Positions 61,396-64,000 of a stretch of 64,000 nt of DNA are shown one piece after another. The position numbers were made by a program, and so were the translations under genes. The notes beneath the pieces were generated by a model. It was not told the origin of the DNA. It saw nothing but the letters and a program-made list of their open reading frames with translations, and did no database searches. Positions within the stretch are counted from its first letter, which is position 1, and each line of letters begins with the position of its first letter. The stretch is from Lates calcarifer (lineage: Eukaryota > Chordata > Actinopteri > Centropomidae). The stretch spans positions 23,624,307 through 23,688,306 of the forward strand of contig NC_066845.1 in NCBI RefSeq assembly GCF_001640805.2. The letters run 5' to 3'.

Positions 61396-61442
61396 CCTCC
61401 TCCTCCTCCTCCTCCTCCTCCTCCTCCTCCTCCTCCTCCTTC
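61396..61442. repeat. (CCT)n microsatellite
   Basis: About 15 CCT units; reading it in frame on the minus strand produces an artefactual poly-Glu or poly-Arg ORF. Confidence 0.95.
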
Positions 61443-61479
61443 TCCTTGCCAGGATAATTGAAAGGCTTTGAGGCAGAGT

Positions 61480-61770
61480 TGAACTCAGCAGGCTCACGCA
61501 GGACATCAAAGGGAAACAAACCGCCGGACAGCACAACCTAGGGTCAGCGCCGCGGCCAGTGCTGCCCAACGGCAGAGAGCGTCAGCGTAGAGAGGGCGTC
61601 TGGCCTCCTCACCTGGGCCAGCGTCTTCTCCACGGTCGGCGCAGCAGCCTCTCCTCCAAAGCTTCAAAGGCATTTGCTAACGAGGGCCAGATGCAGAGCC
61701 GAGACGACAAGTAGCCACCGCTTGTTCTGCAATTACGCCGACACACACACTCGTGCACATTAGCACTTGT
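61480..61770. promoter_or_regulatory. CpG-rich island, candidate conserved non-coding element J
   Basis: 'gtcagcgccgcggccagtgc', 'gccgagacgacaagtagcca' and 'gcaattacgccgacac' stand out from AT-rich flanks. No family-matching ORF or splice pair was found; it could also be a promoter. Confidence 0.25.
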
Positions 61771-62559
61771 CTGTTACCAGCACAAGGGGCTTTAAAGACA
61801 CCTGTGCACCACCATGTCGACTATCCACAGAAAGATAAAATGCTCTACGTGCTGCTGCTGCACGATTAGTTCGAGGCTGTTCTGGTGCTCTGAATAAGAA
61901 ATAACCCCAGTTCCTCTTGAGGCTTTTTCCCTCCATTAAAGCTGCAGCCTCAGCTTTTATTAGGGGAAAAACAAGCCTGTTGAATATTCAGCGCAGCGGG
62001 TTTGCAACCTTTACAGCCCTCTCTTGACTTTTCATGCTGTTTACTGTTGACACACAAGTTACAGAACCTGAACTTTGTCTGTTTTCTTTTTTTTCTCGCA
62101 GTGGAAAATGTGAACTGTCGCACCACATCCTGTCAAATTGGTCAGTTTATATGGGTCTAGACACACTGCATGGTATTTAGGTCTGCATGGATGTTTTCAC
62201 AATAACAGTAGCTGATTGTTTGACTCAGTAGTGGAATAATTAGATTTTTAATTCAACTTTTGCAACGTCCAGTTTCACTCCACTCTTTATCTCAGCTTGA
62301 CTTCAAGTGCAGCTTTAAACTTGGCACTGAATCTCTGAATCTCATCATGTGACTTAAAGCTGAAGTTTGAGGTGACCATGATCTGTTTTTAGTGACCAAA
62401 ATAACCAAAATATAAAATCCAGTCTTTGCCTTTGTTACATTTTTTGGAAACTCTTGATGAAAAATATTTTTTTGTCTCCATTTTTACGTTGTTTTGGTCA
62501 CATGCCACCTCTGTGCTCTTTTAAAATAGATCTCAATGGATAGTAAAAGCACTTAATTT

Positions 62560-62720
62560 AACACTTACACTCCTCCTTAACTGATTAGTTTGTAAAAATA
62601 ATCAGCATCTGTTTCCAGCTTCTCAAATGTGAGGATGTGATGCTTCTGTTTGTCACGCATGAGATTAAACTGAATATCTTTGGGTTTTGGTCAAAACAAG
62701 ACACTGGAGGACAAATTAAG
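62560..62720 (+). mobile_element. Diverged MITE copy 10
   Basis: 'tttccagcttctcaaatgtg' and 'aaactgaatatctttgggtt' followed by 'ttggtcaaaacaagacactg' give a close match to the family middle. Confidence 0.7.
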
Positions 62721-62944
62721 ACAGATGTTTTTGTTGTTTTTTGCTGTTTTCAACAAAACGATTGATCAGCTCCTCGAAAAAATACTGTCAGATTCACTTA
62801 TAATGACAATAATCATGGTCCTTGTCGAGACCAGTCAGTTTGTTTTCGTTCTGTTTTCAGTTTGCCTCGTCCGTCTCTCTGATCAGTCACACTCTTTCCT
62901 CTCAGCACAGAGCTACATCTAACAGATCACAGATCAGTTAATCT

Positions 62945-63190
62945 TATTTGAGTAATCATGCAGCTAAGTGCTGATCGCAGCACCCTAAACCTGAAGTGTG
63001 ACATTGTTTGATTTGCTTGGCTGACGATCCAGAATCTAAAGATACTCAGTTCTCTATCAAACCAGTAGGAAGCTGGAACCAGGTCTTTGATTGGAAGATG
63101 AACCAAAGCGAGTCGTCTGGTTGTAGAACTTTTTTATATTTAATTTTCTGTCTGTTGATTAAATGATTGATCAACTAGTTCTGCATTAAC
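62945..63190 (-). mobile_element. Diverged MITE copy 11
   Basis: Plus strand 'ccagaatctaaagatactca' then 'aggaagctggaaccagg' and 'aaatgattgatcaactag': the reverse-complement order. Confidence 0.5.
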
Positions 63191-63954
63191 AGATTTATTG
63201 GGAATCAATCTGTAGCAGTGAAGTGCTCCAGAACCTCCTCGATCAGTAATTTATCAGAACTAATAAAAGTATAAATTTCAGGTAAAAGATTAGTTATTTA
63301 TGGGGACTTTTTTCCTCCCCTGTAACCCTGTGTTACTCCCAAACTGCACCACTGTTAGTTTGCCTGTCAGGTGTGATGTCAGGTCTCTCGTATCACAATA
63401 AATCAGTGAGGTGGGTTTCTTTTAATCACAGACACACGCCTTCCTGCGAAGAGGAACCTGAGTCACTGTAAATCACTCACTGTCACTGAAAGCAACAGGA
63501 GCGCGTGTTTCATATTTATGTAACAGCTGAGGAGGAACAAAACAAGTTGTTCTGGTTTGTGTCGTCTAATGCCGTCGCCCTGGTTTGTTTTATATTTGAC
63601 TTCTTCAGAAAGCTCGTGAACCCTGCTTGGATCAAATCGGTTTATAAATCTATTTGTTCTGTTTGTTATGGTGAGTCATGAAGCCTTTATCTTGTCTTTG
63701 TTCAGACTAAATGGAAAGATAAATGTGTGAAGCTTTGGATTACTGTAATATGGACAGAGTTTGGTTTTACCTGCGAACGCATTGAAATCCGATACTTTCT
63801 AAACTGAATGATGCCTTCAAGATACCAGAGAGCAGAAATAAATACTACTGTGATACTGCAGCAAATAAGCGATGCTGCTGAGTAATGAATACAAGGCTTT
63901 TGGCACCAGTTTGTGGACCAGTAGTGTAATTTAACACATATTAGACATTTAAAT

Positions 63955-64000
63955 TAGAGCTGAACGATTAGTTGATTAATCGACTGACAGAACAGTACTC
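63955..64000 (+). mobile_element. MITE copy 12, 5' end, cut by the window
   Basis: 'agagctgaacgattagttga' followed by 'ttaatcgactgacaga' is the best-preserved 5' terminus of the family in the window. Confidence 0.6.

Larger units (their letters stand above)
38654..64000. other. Large non-coding stretch (intron or gene desert)
   Basis: I find no splice-flanked coding exon or family match in 25 kb. The stretch alternates AT-rich, MITE-laden sequence with short islands of mixed composition that resemble conserved non-coding elements. All specific sub-features seen are listed separately. Confidence 0.55.

Noticed and set aside
61271..61569. ORFs with long Glu or Arg runs.
   Set aside because: They are translations of the (CCT)n microsatellite.

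Overview
The window is chromosomal DNA from a ray-finned fish, most likely a percomorph. The evidence is the fish-like protein sequences, the AT-rich introns with consensus GT-AG borders, and fish repeat families: Tc1-like fragments, a tRNA-derived SINE, hAT-type MITEs and LINE tails. There is no prokaryotic, viral or organellar gene content. Gene order and orientation are dapk1 (+, 3' end only), ctsl (+), fbp2 (-), fbp1 (-), then a 25-kb stretch without a recognisable coding exon that begins with a candidate 5' exon on the + strand.

Region by region. 1-6.0 kb holds the last two coding exons of death-associated protein kinase 1 and a long 3'UTR. 6.0-13.3 kb is intergenic and carries a degenerate tandem triplication and a candidate MITE. 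13.3-18.4 kb is a complete cathepsin L gene, with a TATA/CCAAT/GC-box/E-box promoter, a non-coding first exon and seven coding exons (337 aa). 18.4-21.0 kb is intergenic with an LTR-like direct repeat and a Tc1 relic. 21.1-29.05 kb is a complete muscle-type fructose-1,6-bisphosphatase (fbp2, seven exons, 337 aa). 30.8-35.5 kb is a complete liver-type paralogue (fbp1, seven exons, 340 aa). The two fbp genes share every splice position and phase and lie head to tail, as expected of an ancient tandem duplication. 35.5-38.4 kb is intergenic with a second Tc1 relic, a LINE tail and SINE-like debris.

From 38.5 kb to the end I see no convincing coding exon. A TATA-containing promoter with a donor-flanked 5'UTR exon lies near 38.5-38.65 kb, and a second CpG-rich promoter-like block with a donor after a three-codon ORF lies near 46.05 kb. 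In mammals the order FBP2-FBP1-AOPEP suggests this could be the start of aopep, but that is synteny inference only. The rest looks like a large intron or gene desert: islands of higher-complexity, CpG-containing sequence (candidate conserved non-coding elements) between many diverged copies of one MITE family.

The genes do not form one pathway. fbp1 and fbp2 encode the irreversible gluconeogenic step (fructose-1,6-bisphosphate to fructose-6-phosphate) in liver/kidney and muscle respectively. ctsl is a lysosomal cysteine protease, and dapk1 is a calmodulin-regulated death/autophagy kinase. Points most worth a second look are AMP-site changes in the fbp paralogues, a perfect 24-bp intronic hairpin in fbp1, a long inverted repeat at 43.7 kb, an intact hAT-type MITE with an 8-bp target duplication, an RFX-type palindrome at 48.1 kb, and an enlarged death-domain loop in dapk1. 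All family comparisons are from memory; no search was run.
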